Positions 30,981 through 42,401 of a stretch of 59,109 nucleotides of DNA are shown here, in pieces (the first letter of the stretch is position 1; each line of letters starts with the position of its first letter). The DNA is from Nitrosomonadaceae bacterium (GTDB lineage Bacteria; Pseudomonadota; Gammaproteobacteria; Burkholderiales; Nitrosomonadaceae). The DNA is taken from assembly GCA_014237605.1 (NCBI GenBank), contig JAAZZR010000004.1:1-59109 (forward strand). Reading direction: 5' to 3'. The position numbers and the translations under genes are program-made. The notes under the pieces were generated by a model. That model had not been told where the DNA came from. It worked only from the letters and a program-made list of their open reading frames with translations, and ran no database searches.

Positions 30981-31748
30981 ATGAAATCTCCTCGTTTTTA
31001 TTATCCTGATCAAATTAATGTGGGAGAGTCAATCGAGCTATCTTACGGAGCTACGCATCATGCAGCAAATGTACTGCGACTTGGGAAAGGCGACAGAGTT
31101 ACTTTGTTCAATGGTAAAGGTGGTGAATTTTTAGCATTTATCAGGCGTATAAATAAAGTAGCTATTCTTGTATCAATAGAAAAATTTATTAATGTTGAGC
31201 ATGAATCGCCATTACAGATTACATTAGCCCAAAGCATATGCACTAATATAAAAATGGATTTAATTATACGTAAGGCAGTTGAGCTCGGTGTTAATAATAT
31301 TCAGCCCATTCTGGCAAAAAGATGCCTGGTCAAGCTCTCTGGAAAACGTGAGCTAAAGCGCGTGCAACACTGGGAGCAAATAATTATTTCTGCTTGTGAG
31401 CAGTGTGGTAGGAATCGTGTACCAGGGGTGTCATCACCAGTTACTTTGTCGAGCTGGCTTAGTAGGCAAGGGGCTATGCAAAAAGAATTAAATAATGAGC
31501 CCACAAAAAAACTATATTTTATGCTTTCTCCGACATCAAAAATGGGATTGCATGATTTTTCAAAAAGTTTATCAGTTGCTGAATTGGCTTTGTTGGTAGG
31601 ACCAGAGGGTGGATTTACATCAGATGAAGATGCAGCTGCATTGATGGCAGGGTTCTCTTCGCTACGTTTAGGGAGCCGTACTCTAAGGACGGAAAGCGCT
31701 GCCCTTGCAGCAATTGCTGCACTACAGACTATTTGGGGTGATTACTAA
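30981..31748 (+). CDS. rsmE: 16S rRNA (uracil1498-N3)-methyltransferase
   Basis: PRFYYPDQINVGESIELS..HHAANVLRLGKGD; LLVGPEGGFTSDE; LRTESAALAAIAALQ. Confidence 0.93.
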   Translation: MKSPRFYYPDQINVGESIELSYGATHHAANVLRLGKGDRVTLFNGKGGEFLAFIRRINKVAILVSIEKFINVEHESPLQITLAQSICTNIKMDLIIRKAVELGVNNIQPILAKRCLVKLSGKRELKRVQHWEQIIISACEQCGRNRVPGVSSPVTLSSWLSRQGAMQKELNNEPTKKLYFMLSPTSKMGLHDFSKSLSVAELALLVGPEGGFTSDEDAAALMAGFSSLRLGSRTLRTESAALAAIAALQTIWGDY

Positions 31749-31885
31749 ATTAGTATTTAAAGCAAATTTTGAGTATGTGCTTATGAACTGTAAACTATAG
31801 AAGTAATTGTTATGATTTATCGAACCTTAGACTAGTTTAAACAAGAGTATATCCAAATGAAATTTGTAATCTACCGAGGCATATA

Positions 31886-33223
31886 GTGAAGCCAAACAAT
31901 GATTTCGTAGCTTGGTTTCGCTCAATTGTGCCCTACGTTAATGAGTTCCGCGGAAAAACATTTGTTGTGGTTTTTGACGGAGAGATTGCGGCGGGTGAAA
32001 GATCTGCAGAAATTTTTCGTGATTTCAATTTATTGGTAAATTTAGGCGTTAAACTTGTTATCGTCCACGGTGTATATCCAGAGATCCAGTCAAAGATAAA
32101 AGACGCTAATTTACGCTCAAAATATATAAAAGGACTGCGTGTTACTGATGCTGCGACATTAAATTTAATTAAAGAAACAATAGGGAAAATTCGTATTGAG
32201 ATAGAGGCATTATTATCAATGGGCCTATCAAAGCCACCTATGGCTAATTCTACTATTAGAATTACTAATGGAAATTATATAACTGCTCGTCCAATAGGAA
32301 TAGTAGATGGCATTGACCTAATGTTCACCGGCGAAGTACGTAAAATTGATACGGCAGCTATCCGCCTTCATCTGGATCAAGGTGAGATGGTACTACTTTC
32401 ACCGCTTGGCTATTCTCAAACTGGCGAAGTTTTTTCTCTGACCCCAGAGAATGTTGCGATAGAAGTGGCAACCGCATTAAAAGCAGATAAATTAATTTTT
32501 CTAATGGATGCACCTGGTATAGATAGAAAATCCAATGGTGATTTGAATGGGGAGTTAAGTGAGCTGACTTTGCCTGAGGCAAGGGTATTACTTTCAAAAC
32601 TAGAGAGTAGCAGTGTCAAATCCTCAAAGGATATCCAGAAATACTTGCCAAGTGCAGTACAAGCGTGTGCAGGTGGGGTGGACCGCATTCACCTTATTAG
32701 CCGTCGTATAGATGGGGCTATGTTACAGGAATTATTTACGCATAAAGGTGTTGGTTGTATGATCTCCCGCGGCCCTTTACAAACCTTTCGTTCTGCAGAG
32801 ATTGATGACGTGGGTGGGATTCTGGAATTAATTGAGCCATTAGAAAGTGAAGGGGTATTAGCAAGGCGTGACCGCAAGCTAATAGAAATAGAGATAGATC
32901 GTTTTTTAGTTTTAGAATATGACAATATGATTATTGGTTGCGCTGCGCTCAATCATTTTCCCGGAACACATGTAGGTGAGCTTACTTGTTTGGCAATACA
33001 TTCTGATTATCGCAATAAAGGATATGGAGACTCTCTGCTCAAACGTATTAAGACTAGGGCTAAGAATAATGGAATTAATGAATTAATTGTACTTACTACA
33101 AAGGCCTTTCACTGGTTCACAGAACGTGGGTTCAATGAAACTAGCATAGAGAAATTACCTAAAATGAAGCAGGGGGGATACAATTATAAGCGCCGCTCAA
33201 AAATTTTTATAAGGAGTATCTAA
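31886..33223 (+). CDS. argA: amino-acid N-acetyltransferase (N-acetylglutamate synthase)
   Basis: Kinase-like N-terminus WFRSIVPYVNEFRGKTFVVVFDGE plus C-terminal GNAT domain GELTCLAIHSDYRNKGYGDSLLKRI. Confidence 0.92.
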   Translation: MKPNNDFVAWFRSIVPYVNEFRGKTFVVVFDGEIAAGERSAEIFRDFNLLVNLGVKLVIVHGVYPEIQSKIKDANLRSKYIKGLRVTDAATLNLIKETIGKIRIEIEALLSMGLSKPPMANSTIRITNGNYITARPIGIVDGIDLMFTGEVRKIDTAAIRLHLDQGEMVLLSPLGYSQTGEVFSLTPENVAIEVATALKADKLIFLMDAPGIDRKSNGDLNGELSELTLPEARVLLSKLESSSVKSSKDIQKYLPSAVQACAGGVDRIHLISRRIDGAMLQELFTHKGVGCMISRGPLQTFRSAEIDDVGGILELIEPLESEGVLARRDRKLIEIEIDRFLVLEYDNMIIGCAALNHFPGTHVGELTCLAIHSDYRNKGYGDSLLKRIKTRAKNNGINELIVLTTKAFHWFTERGFNETSIEKLPKMKQGGYNYKRRSKIFIRSI

Positions 33224-33262
33224 GCATTAATTGTATTTAGAATTTAATCAATAGATTCATAG

Positions 33263-33308
33263 TATTGGGAGAATATAAGATATTAGAAATCCCAATATTA
33301 TTTTTTCT
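33263..33308 (+). terminator. rho-independent terminator downstream of argA
   Basis: TATTGGGA ... TCCCAATA perfect 8-bp inverted repeat followed by TTATTTTTTCT. Confidence 0.65.
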
Positions 33309-33390
33309 GAGACTTGTATCGTATGATTAATTTGATAGTATAGTTTTACTTTAGTAGCCTAAAATAAATTATTAAGATCGGAGAAGTTTA

Positions 33391-33663
33391 ATGGTAAGAA
33401 TGGTTCAATGCGTCAAACTTCGACGCGAAGCAGAAGGCCTAGACTTTCCTCCTTATCCGGGAGGATTAGGAAAACGGATTTTTGAGAAAGTATCTAGAGA
33501 GGCGTGGGCCGATTGGATTAAACACCAGACCATGCTAGTCAATGAGAATCGCCTAAATTTGTCAGATATTAAAGCACGTAAATATTTGGCAGAACAAATG
33601 GAAGCACATTTTTTCGGCGCAGGTGCTGAAGACCCTATTGGTTTTGTGCCACCATCAGAGTGA
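33391..33663 (+). CDS. yggX: oxidative damage protection / Fe(2+)-trafficking protein YggX
   Basis: [48 protein letters not shown]. Confidence 0.95.
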   Translation: MVRMVQCVKLRREAEGLDFPPYPGGLGKRIFEKVSREAWADWIKHQTMLVNENRLNLSDIKARKYLAEQMEAHFFGAGAEDPIGFVPPSE

Positions 33664-33777
33664 TAAATTCAGATGTTTCATTATAAATTTTTGAATAAAT
33701 CTATAGATTGTAAAATATGAAATTCTTATAGCTAGCCTTATTGTTTAGCTGCTATGGAACACGGTATGCTTAAAATA

Positions 33778-33811
33778 AATGCCGCTGATTTAAATAAGCT
33801 TCAGCGGCATT
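33778..33811. terminator. bidirectional hairpin between convergent yggX and fba
   Basis: AATGCCGCTGA-(12 nt)-TCAGCGGCATT perfect 11-bp inverted repeat between convergent genes. Confidence 0.75.
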
Positions 33812-33839
33812 CATCACACATATTTCTAGCTCAACAAAA

Positions 33840-34904
33840 TTACTTGATAACAGCTTTTAATTCACCTTTAGTATATTTATTTGCCATGATATCTAGCTTG
33901 ATCGGTTTAATTTTACCCGCTTGTCCGGCACAACCGAATGCTTCAAAGCGTGCTTTACAGACATCTTTTGCCGCAGCAGTAGCAACTTGCAGGAATTTTC
34001 TTGGATCAAAATTACTTTTATTTTCAGATAAATGACGTCGGACTGCACCAGTCATAGCGAGGCGAATATCAGTATCGATGTTTACTTTACGAACCCCATG
34101 CTTGATTCCTTCCTGAATTTCTTCTACAGGAACGCCATAGGTTTCTTTCATTTCTCCACCAAATTCACGGATAATGCTAAGCCATTCTTGTGGAACAGAA
34201 CTAGATCCATGCATAACCAAATGTGTATTGGGGATTCGCTTATGAATTTCCTTAATACGATCAATAGCGAGAATATCACCTGTAGGTTTACGAGTAAATT
34301 TATAAGCGCCATGGGAGGTGCCGATAGCAATTGCTAATGCATCTACGCCAGATTTTTTAACAAAATCGGCAGCTTCTTCTGGATCCGTCAGCAATTGATC
34401 AGGCGTTAGTATTCCTTCTGCACCTTGTCCATCTTCTTTCTCGCCTGTACCTGTTTCTAGTGATCCCAGGCAACCCAATTCACCTTCAACCGAAACACCA
34501 ACTGAGTGGGCCATGTCTACAACCTTAGTAGTAACTTCAACGTTGTATTCGTAGGATGAAGGTGTTTTAGCATCAGCCTCTAATGAGCCATCCATCATGA
34601 CACTAGAAAATCCACTACGAATAGCGTTTGCACAAACTCCCGGAGTAGCACCATGATCTTGGTGCATAACGACTGGTATATGTGGATATGCTTCGACTGC
34701 AGCCTCAATTAGATGACGTAGGAAAGCTTCGCCAGCATATTTGCGGGCACCTGCAGAGCCTTGCATGATTACCGGGCTATTACATTCATCAGCCGCCTGC
34801 ATTATGGCTTGGATTTGTTCCAGGTTATTTACGTTAAAAGCAGGAAGGCCATAGCCATTCTCTGCTGCGTGATCCAAGAGTTGTCTCATTGATACGAGTG
34901 CCAT
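33840..34904 (-). CDS. fba: class II fructose-bisphosphate aldolase
   Basis: [65 protein letters not shown]. Confidence 0.95.
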   Translation of the reverse strand: MALVSMRQLLDHAAENGYGLPAFNVNNLEQIQAIMQAADECNSPVIMQGSAGARKYAGEAFLRHLIEAAVEAYPHIPVVMHQDHGATPGVCANAIRSGFSSVMMDGSLEADAKTPSSYEYNVEVTTKVVDMAHSVGVSVEGELGCLGSLETGTGEKEDGQGAEGILTPDQLLTDPEEAADFVKKSGVDALAIAIGTSHGAYKFTRKPTGDILAIDRIKEIHKRIPNTHLVMHGSSSVPQEWLSIIREFGGEMKETYGVPVEEIQEGIKHGVRKVNIDTDIRLAMTGAVRRHLSENKSNFDPRKFLQVATAAAKDVCKARFEAFGCAGQAGKIKPIKLDIMANKYTKGELKAVIK

Positions 34905-35041
34905 TTAAGTGTCCTCCAAAAAAATCTGTAACTAAGAGTTGTAGATTAATAGAATAATATAGTTTAAAGCTAGTGAAATCCAATTAAATCTAAAAAATCT
35001 AAAAAAGCCAAAAGAATAGATATAAAAATATATTTTGTTAT

Positions 35042-36490
35042 TTAATTTTTAATTTTAGTATTAATGTGGTCCCCAACTTTAACAATTTTCATGGTGTTTG
35101 TCCCACCTGCTTTTCCTACTGGTTCACCGATAGTCATGAGGATTAGATCGCCAGTTTTTACTACCCCGCGCTTAAGTAATTCGTTTTCTGCACGGTTTAA
35201 TATTATTTCCGGGTCTTGAAATTTACCGTTAAAATTTATCGGATAAACTCCACGAAACAAAGTTACTTTTCTGCGGGTATCTAACTGTGGGCTTAGCGCA
35301 AAAATTGGAACATTAGAACTTTTTCGCGACATTAGCATCGCTGTAAACCCACTTTGTGTAAGAGCGGCAATAGCAGCTATTTTTAAACTGCCCGCAGTGA
35401 ACATGGTAGCTCGAGAAATTGCTTCCTCAATTGTGTCTGGCATGCCACCTTGAATTCGCCGAAGTTCAAGGTTGCCATGATATTCCTTTTCTGACTCAAT
35501 ACATACTCTGGCCATAGCCTCAACAGTTTCAACTGGATACTGACCTGTAGCAGACTCTGAAGATAGCATTACCGCATCAGTTCCATCTAATACTGCATTA
35601 GCGACATCAGATACTTCTGCCCGAGTAGGTATCTGACTAGCATTCATTGACTCCATCATTTGAGTAGCAGTTATTACTATTTTATTATTTGTACGAGCGG
35701 CACGGATCATGCGTTTCTGTAATGCAGGAACTGCTGCATCACCCACCTCTACAGAAAGATCGCCTCGTGCAACCATGATTGCATCGGAGGCTTTTAGAAT
35801 ATCGTCTAGCGCTACAATTGCCTCTTTCCGCTCAATTTTTGCCATCAACAGACTTTTACCGCCGGCCTGATTCATTAAATCACGAGCTATAGCCATATCC
35901 TGGCCAGAGCGTGGAAAGGATATGGCGAGATAATCTGCTTTAAACTCAGCAGCAGTCTTAATATCCTCCATATCTTTAGTTGTTAATGCGGGAGCACTGA
36001 GTCCGCCTCCTTTGCGATTAATTCCCTTGTTGTTGGACAGTATCCCGCCTTGTTCAACTGTACAATATATTTGGTTGCCCTTAACTTTGGAAACATTTAA
36101 TACAATGCGGCCATCGTCTAACATAAGAATTACACCAGGTTCTACGTCATTTGGTAGTTCTTTATAGTCTAGGCCTACTCGCTCTTGATTCCCAAGATCG
36201 CAGTCTGCATCAAGGATAAAAGGATCGCCTGTTTCCAGAGATACATTTCCATTCTCAAATCTTCCTATACGGATCTTTGGGCCCTGTAAATCTGCTAGTA
36301 CGCCTATTGTATGTCCTGAGGATCGCGCTAAGGAACGGGTCAGTTCAATTATTTCGAGATGTTCTTCCTTGGTACCGTGGGCAAAATTGATGCGAATAAC
36401 ATCTACTCCAGCCTGAATCATGCGTTCGAGGACTTTCGGATCACTAGACGCTGGGCCAAGGGTTGCTACAATTTTTGTTCTTCGTAGCAT
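35042..36490 (-). CDS. pyk: pyruvate kinase
   Basis: RRTKIVATLGPASSDPKVLERMIQAGVDVIRINFAHG; MVARGDLSVEVG; ITATQMMESM. Confidence 0.96.
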   Translation of the reverse strand: MLRRTKIVATLGPASSDPKVLERMIQAGVDVIRINFAHGTKEEHLEIIELTRSLARSSGHTIGVLADLQGPKIRIGRFENGNVSLETGDPFILDADCDLGNQERVGLDYKELPNDVEPGVILMLDDGRIVLNVSKVKGNQIYCTVEQGGILSNNKGINRKGGGLSAPALTTKDMEDIKTAAEFKADYLAISFPRSGQDMAIARDLMNQAGGKSLLMAKIERKEAIVALDDILKASDAIMVARGDLSVEVGDAAVPALQKRMIRAARTNNKIVITATQMMESMNASQIPTRAEVSDVANAVLDGTDAVMLSSESATGQYPVETVEAMARVCIESEKEYHGNLELRRIQGGMPDTIEEAISRATMFTAGSLKIAAIAALTQSGFTAMLMSRKSSNVPIFALSPQLDTRRKVTLFRGVYPINFNGKFQDPEIILNRAENELLKRGVVKTGDLILMTIGEPVGKAGGTNTMKIVKVGDHINTKIKN

Positions 36491-36538
36491 TTTTTTCTTC
36501 GAATCATATATAGTAAAAAGGCAAGTGTTTAAAGTGTA

Positions 36539-37717
36539 TCAGTTTGCGCGCTCTTCTAGTATTTCCACCGCAGGTAATTTTTTCCCTTCTAGGAATTCTA
36601 GGAAGGCACCACCAGCGGTTGAAATATAAGAAATTTTTTCATAAATATCATATTTCTGGATGGCTGCAATAGTGTCACCACCGCCTGCAAGAGTGAAAGC
36701 TTTAGTGTTTGCTATAGCTGTAGCAATTGTTTTAGTACCAGATCCAAATTGGTCAAATTCAAATACTCCAACTGGGCCATTCCATACAACTGTTCCGGCA
36801 TTCATGATTATAATAGCTAACTCCTGAGCACTCTTTGGTCCAATATCAAATATCATTTCTTCATCTGAGACTGTATCAGAATTCTTCAGTATGGCTGCTT
36901 CATTCGGATCGAATTTCCCCCCGACTACAACATCTACAGCTATAGGAATCGAAGCATTACGCATTTCCATTTTACCCATTAAGTCTTTAGCAGTAGAAAC
37001 TAGGCTATCTTCACATAAAGATTTTCCAATATTCTTGCCCGTAGCTTTTAGAAAAGTATTTGCAATACCCCCACCTACAACTAATTGGTCAACTTTTTCT
37101 GATAAAGATTCAAGAACAGTTAGTTTTGTTGAAACCTTGGAACCCCCTACAATAGCAACCATTGGTCGCGCAGGATTTAATAAGGCTTTAGTTAGTGCTT
37201 CTAATTCCTCAGTTAACAAGATTCCGGCACAGGCTACAGGCGCATACTTTGCAATGCCATGAGTCGAGGCTTGTGCACGATGTGCCGTACCAAAGGCATC
37301 CATTACAAAAACATCGCAGAGCTTTGCATATTTTTGTGCGGTTTCTTCCGTATTCTTTTTTTCACCTTTATTAAAACGGCAATTCTCTAATACTGCAAGA
37401 TCACCACTTTTAATTTCAAATCCACCCTCAACCCAATCCTTAATTAAATGTACCGGTTTATTTAAACGTGCTGATATATTATCAGCAACAGGCTTGAGAG
37501 AGTTTTCTTCAGACCATACCCCTTCTTCAGGACGCCCTAAGTGTGAAGTTACCATTACTTTGGCACCTTGTTCTAGGCAGTAATTAATCGTAGACATAGA
37601 AGCAGTAATACGCGCATCAGATGTCACTACTCCATTTTCGATTGGCACATTAAGGTCAGAGCGAATGAATATTCGCTTATTTTTTAGATTAAGTTCAGTA
37701 ATTTTTATAACTGGCAT
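36539..37717 (-). CDS. pgk: phosphoglycerate kinase
   Basis: [53 protein letters not shown]. Confidence 0.97.
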   Translation of the reverse strand: MPVIKITELNLKNKRIFIRSDLNVPIENGVVTSDARITASMSTINYCLEQGAKVMVTSHLGRPEEGVWSEENSLKPVADNISARLNKPVHLIKDWVEGGFEIKSGDLAVLENCRFNKGEKKNTEETAQKYAKLCDVFVMDAFGTAHRAQASTHGIAKYAPVACAGILLTEELEALTKALLNPARPMVAIVGGSKVSTKLTVLESLSEKVDQLVVGGGIANTFLKATGKNIGKSLCEDSLVSTAKDLMGKMEMRNASIPIAVDVVVGGKFDPNEAAILKNSDTVSDEEMIFDIGPKSAQELAIIIMNAGTVVWNGPVGVFEFDQFGSGTKTIATAIANTKAFTLAGGGDTIAAIQKYDIYEKISYISTAGGAFLEFLEGKKLPAVEILEERAN

Positions 37718-37810
37718 GGCTGATCCAAATATATTTGGGCAAGAAAAAAATAACTTGAAATATTTACTACAAATACAATCTAAATTTAATTTGTAGTAAA
37801 TGGTAAGAAA

Positions 37811-37831
37811 GCAGGGGAATAAAACCCCCGC
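37811..37831 (-). terminator. possible hairpin terminator downstream of gap
   Basis: GCAGGGGAATAAAACCCCCGC near-perfect inverted repeat. Confidence 0.4.
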
Positions 37832-37852
37832 CTAATAATATTCACGAGATAA

Positions 37853-38884
<1,032 letters not shown>

Positions 38885-38923
38885 TTACAGTTGAACACAA
38901 ATCCTTATGTCACTTAAAAACAA

Positions 38924-40939
38924 TCAGATTACATTTTTTACCGTCTTAACAACATTATCTACCGTGAAACCAAAGTGGTTGAACAGGTCGCCCGCGGGCG
39001 CAGATTCACCAAAAGTAGTCATTCCTACCACTGCTCCTTCAAGCCCTACATACTTGCACCAGAAATCTGCGGTGCCTGCTTCCACTGCAACACGTTTTAC
39101 GCCATTCAGAAGCACGCTGTCCTTATAGGCTTGATCCTGTCGGTCAAATAAACTGGTGCATGGCATTGAAACAACCCTGACACTGATACCTGATTCAGCC
39201 AATGCTTGCTGTGCACTCATGGCTAGCCCAATTTCTGAACCAGTTGCAATAATTATGGCTTGTGGTTTCCCATCTGATGCTTCTGATAAAACATAACCGC
39301 CTCTATCAATCAACTTAATTGTTGCAGCATTACGTTTCTGGAATGGAAGATTTTGACGGCTAAAAATAAGAGTTGATGGGCCGTCCTTACGTTCAATTGA
39401 ACGTGCCCATGATACTGTTGACTCGACCGAATCGCATGGGCGCCATACATCCATGTTAGGGATGTATCGAAGAGTTGCAGTTTGCTCTACTGCTTGGTGT
39501 GTAGGGCCATCTTCGCCAAGACCAATTGAATCGTGCGTAAATACAAACAAATTACGAATTTTCATCAGAGCTGCCATTCGCAATGCATTGCGGGCGTATT
39601 CTGAGAACATAAGAAATGTGGCGCCGTAAGGTATTATGCCACCATGCAATGATAGCCCGTTCATTATCGCACTCATGCCAAATTCACGAACACCGTAATA
39701 AATATAGTTGCCACCAGTCTCATTACTAATACCTTTTGAACCAGACCATAGGGTAAGATTTGATCCCGCAAGATCAGCTGAGCCGCCGACTAGTTCTGGT
39801 AAAGCAGGAGCTAAGTCTTCAATAGCATTTTGTGAGGCTTTGCGGCTTGCAATGGTCTCTGCTTTTTCATTAACTTGAGTAATAGCCATCTCTGCATGTT
39901 CATGCCAATTGGCTGGAAGATCTCCCGCTATGCGACGCTTAAATTCAGCAGACTCACTTGGGTATTTTTTTGTATATTCATTAAATTTTTGATTCCATTC
40001 AGCTTCTATTTTTTTGCCTTTGGTACGACCATCCCATGCGTCATAAACCTCTTTCGGTATTTCGAATGGTGGGTAGTTCCATCCTATGCTTGCGCGAGAA
40101 GCAGCTATTTCTTCTTCACCTAGCGCTGCTCCGTGAACGGCATGGGTTCCCGCTTTGTTAGGTGATCCCATTCCTATTACTGTCTTGCAGCAAATAATTG
40201 AAGGTTTTCCGGTCGCTTGTTTAGCTTCCGCAATAGCAGCTTCAATTGCCACAGGGTCGTGACCATTTACATCTGAAACCACGTGCCAGCCATAAGCTTC
40301 AAAGCGTTTAGGAGTGTCGTCACTAAACCAGCCTTCTACGTGGCCATCTATAGAAATACCATTGTCATCGTAAAAACAAATTAGTTTTCCAAGTCCTAGG
40401 GTTCCTGCTAAAGAGCAGGATTCATGGGAAATTCCTTCCATAAGGCAGCCGTCGCCAAGGAATGTATAACTGTAATGATTAACAATATCAAAACCTGGGC
40501 GATTAAATTCGGAGGCAAGAATTTTTTCTGCTAATGCCATACCTACTGCATTTGTAATGCCCTGACCTAAAGGTCCAGTCGTTGTTTCTACACCAGGCGT
40601 ATAACCATATTCTGGGTGACCTGGAGTTTTGGAATGAAGCTGACGGAATTGCTTAATATCTTCTATTGATAAATCATATCCGGTAAGGTGCAACAGAGCA
40701 TAAATTAGCATAGAGCCATGCCCATTAGATAGAATGAACCGATCCCGGTCTGCCCAATTTGGATTAGCAGGGTTATGACGCAAATGGTGAATCCATAGTA
40801 CTTCTGCAATTTCAGCCATGCCCATGGGTGCGCCAGGGTGGCCAGAATTAGCCTTTTGAACGGCGTCCATTGCTAATGCACGAACAGCACTGGTTAGGTC
40901 TTTGAACACTGGCGGTTCAGAATTTTTAGATGTTCCCAT
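38924..40939 (-). CDS. tkt: transketolase
   Basis: [56 protein letters not shown]. Confidence 0.96.
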   Translation of the reverse strand: MGTSKNSEPPVFKDLTSAVRALAMDAVQKANSGHPGAPMGMAEIAEVLWIHHLRHNPANPNWADRDRFILSNGHGSMLIYALLHLTGYDLSIEDIKQFRQLHSKTPGHPEYGYTPGVETTTGPLGQGITNAVGMALAEKILASEFNRPGFDIVNHYSYTFLGDGCLMEGISHESCSLAGTLGLGKLICFYDDNGISIDGHVEGWFSDDTPKRFEAYGWHVVSDVNGHDPVAIEAAIAEAKQATGKPSIICCKTVIGMGSPNKAGTHAVHGAALGEEEIAASRASIGWNYPPFEIPKEVYDAWDGRTKGKKIEAEWNQKFNEYTKKYPSESAEFKRRIAGDLPANWHEHAEMAITQVNEKAETIASRKASQNAIEDLAPALPELVGGSADLAGSNLTLWSGSKGISNETGGNYIYYGVREFGMSAIMNGLSLHGGIIPYGATFLMFSEYARNALRMAALMKIRNLFVFTHDSIGLGEDGPTHQAVEQTATLRYIPNMDVWRPCDSVESTVSWARSIERKDGPSTLIFSRQNLPFQKRNAATIKLIDRGGYVLSEASDGKPQAIIIATGSEIGLAMSAQQALAESGISVRVVSMPCTSLFDRQDQAYKDSVLLNGVKRVAVEAGTADFWCKYVGLEGAVVGMTTFGESAPAGDLFNHFGFTVDNVVKTVKNVI

Positions 40940-41101
40940 GGATACAAACTCCCTAGCTCAACAAAAAATAAAGAAAAAAATACCCAGCCACACATTTGTG
41001 AAAATAGTGTGACGATATTTAATAGGCAAAGGCGGCATTATCCCTTAAGAAGCGGAGACAGACAACCAGATGAGCTAACTTTATGAGACTTTTGTTTGAT
41101 A

Positions 41102-42352
41102 TCAATGACTTCGAAGTTTAATATCTAACGCTTTAAGTTTGCGATAAAGGTGCGTTCGTTCTAGGCCGGCCCGTTCTGCTACTCGAGTCATGTTGCCCTC
41201 TTCATGATCTATGAGTTGCTCAAAATACGATTTCTCAAAAATATCGCGGGCCTCTCGTAAAGTCATGTTAATAGGGGCGTTCTGAACTGCTTGTCCCGGC
41301 ATTGGTGCTCCAAGAATTCTTTTCACGTCATCTGCTGAAATTTCTTTTCCGGTGCAGGTTAGACCCAAAGAGCGTACCGTTCCGGTAAGTTGCACAAGAT
41401 TGCCAGGCCAATCATAGTTGCGTAAAGCATTAAGTGCCGCAGTGTTAAATTGTCGAATAGATGCGTCACCTGATTCAATACAATGCGAGAGAATTTGGTT
41501 CGCAAGTTCAGGAATATCTTCTTTGTGTTCTTTTAGCGCAGGGACATTTATACAAAGACCGCTTAAAATTTCATACAATTTCGGCTCAAATTTACCTTGA
41601 GCTGTTAGCTGTGTTAGTGGCAGGGAGCTTGCACATACAAGTCGAACATTGTATGTATCTAGTTTACTTAGTAGTTTTAGTAAACCATTTTGTTCTAACC
41701 TATTTAAGTTGCCAATTTCTTTTAGGAATAATAGTCCATCTCTTGCTTTTTCAAGTAAATCAGACGGAGAGTCTGACAGTAATATGCACGTATCAGGTTC
41801 TATCCATGGCGTGTTATGGCAATGGAGGAAATGAGCACATAACTCTGTTCCTGCTCCCTGTTCTCCGGTAAGTAGTAATGGAGTTTTTAGATTAGAAATC
41901 TGTTCTAGTCTTTTTCTTAGATCTGTTATTAATGGTCCTTTTCCAAGACTGGCAAGTGAGAGGGTTGAGGAGAACTTGCTCTGACCTGCGCGTAATGCCT
42001 GCGCTACTGTATTTAATAGCATTTGCAATGGCACCGGTTTTTCTAGGTAACCAAAAGCTCCTATACGGGTTGCCTCAACTGCAGTTGCGATAGTGCCATG
42101 TCCTGACATTACTATTACAGGCATTGTCAGTAGCCCATTACTTGCCCATTCTTTTAGTAGGGTGACGCCGTCTGTGTCTGGCATCCAAATATCAAGTAGC
42201 ACCAGATCAGGGCGTGATTTGTTTCGCCAGATACGCGCTTGCTCAGCACTTTCTGCTAATGTTACATGGTAACCCTCATCACGCAATATTTCTGATAGTA
42301 GTTCACGTATGCCAATTTCATCATCGACAACTAGTATTGTATTATTTGTCAT
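41102..42352 (-). CDS. NtrX-like response regulator with degenerate sigma54-activator AAA+ domain and Fis-type HTH
   Basis: Receiver ILVVDDEIGIRELLSEIL..LVLLDIWMPDTDG..VIVMSGHG; C-terminal NMTRVAERAGLERTHLYRKLKAL; AAA+ motifs eroded (GEQGAGTE, DGLLFLKEIG). Confidence 0.88.
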   Translation of the reverse strand: MTNNTILVVDDEIGIRELLSEILRDEGYHVTLAESAEQARIWRNKSRPDLVLLDIWMPDTDGVTLLKEWASNGLLTMPVIVMSGHGTIATAVEATRIGAFGYLEKPVPLQMLLNTVAQALRAGQSKFSSTLSLASLGKGPLITDLRKRLEQISNLKTPLLLTGEQGAGTELCAHFLHCHNTPWIEPDTCILLSDSPSDLLEKARDGLLFLKEIGNLNRLEQNGLLKLLSKLDTYNVRLVCASSLPLTQLTAQGKFEPKLYEILSGLCINVPALKEHKEDIPELANQILSHCIESGDASIRQFNTAALNALRNYDWPGNLVQLTGTVRSLGLTCTGKEISADDVKRILGAPMPGQAVQNAPINMTLREARDIFEKSYFEQLIDHEEGNMTRVAERAGLERTHLYRKLKALDIKLRSH

Positions 42353-42401
42353 AATTATAAATTTTATTTTTTACATTGTATGTAATGAGATATTTAATTG
42401 A

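Noticed and set aside
36891-37262. 123-aa + strand ORF opposite pgk
   Set aside because: Antisense to conserved pgk, no domain features, Ser/Thr/Pro-rich shadow translation.
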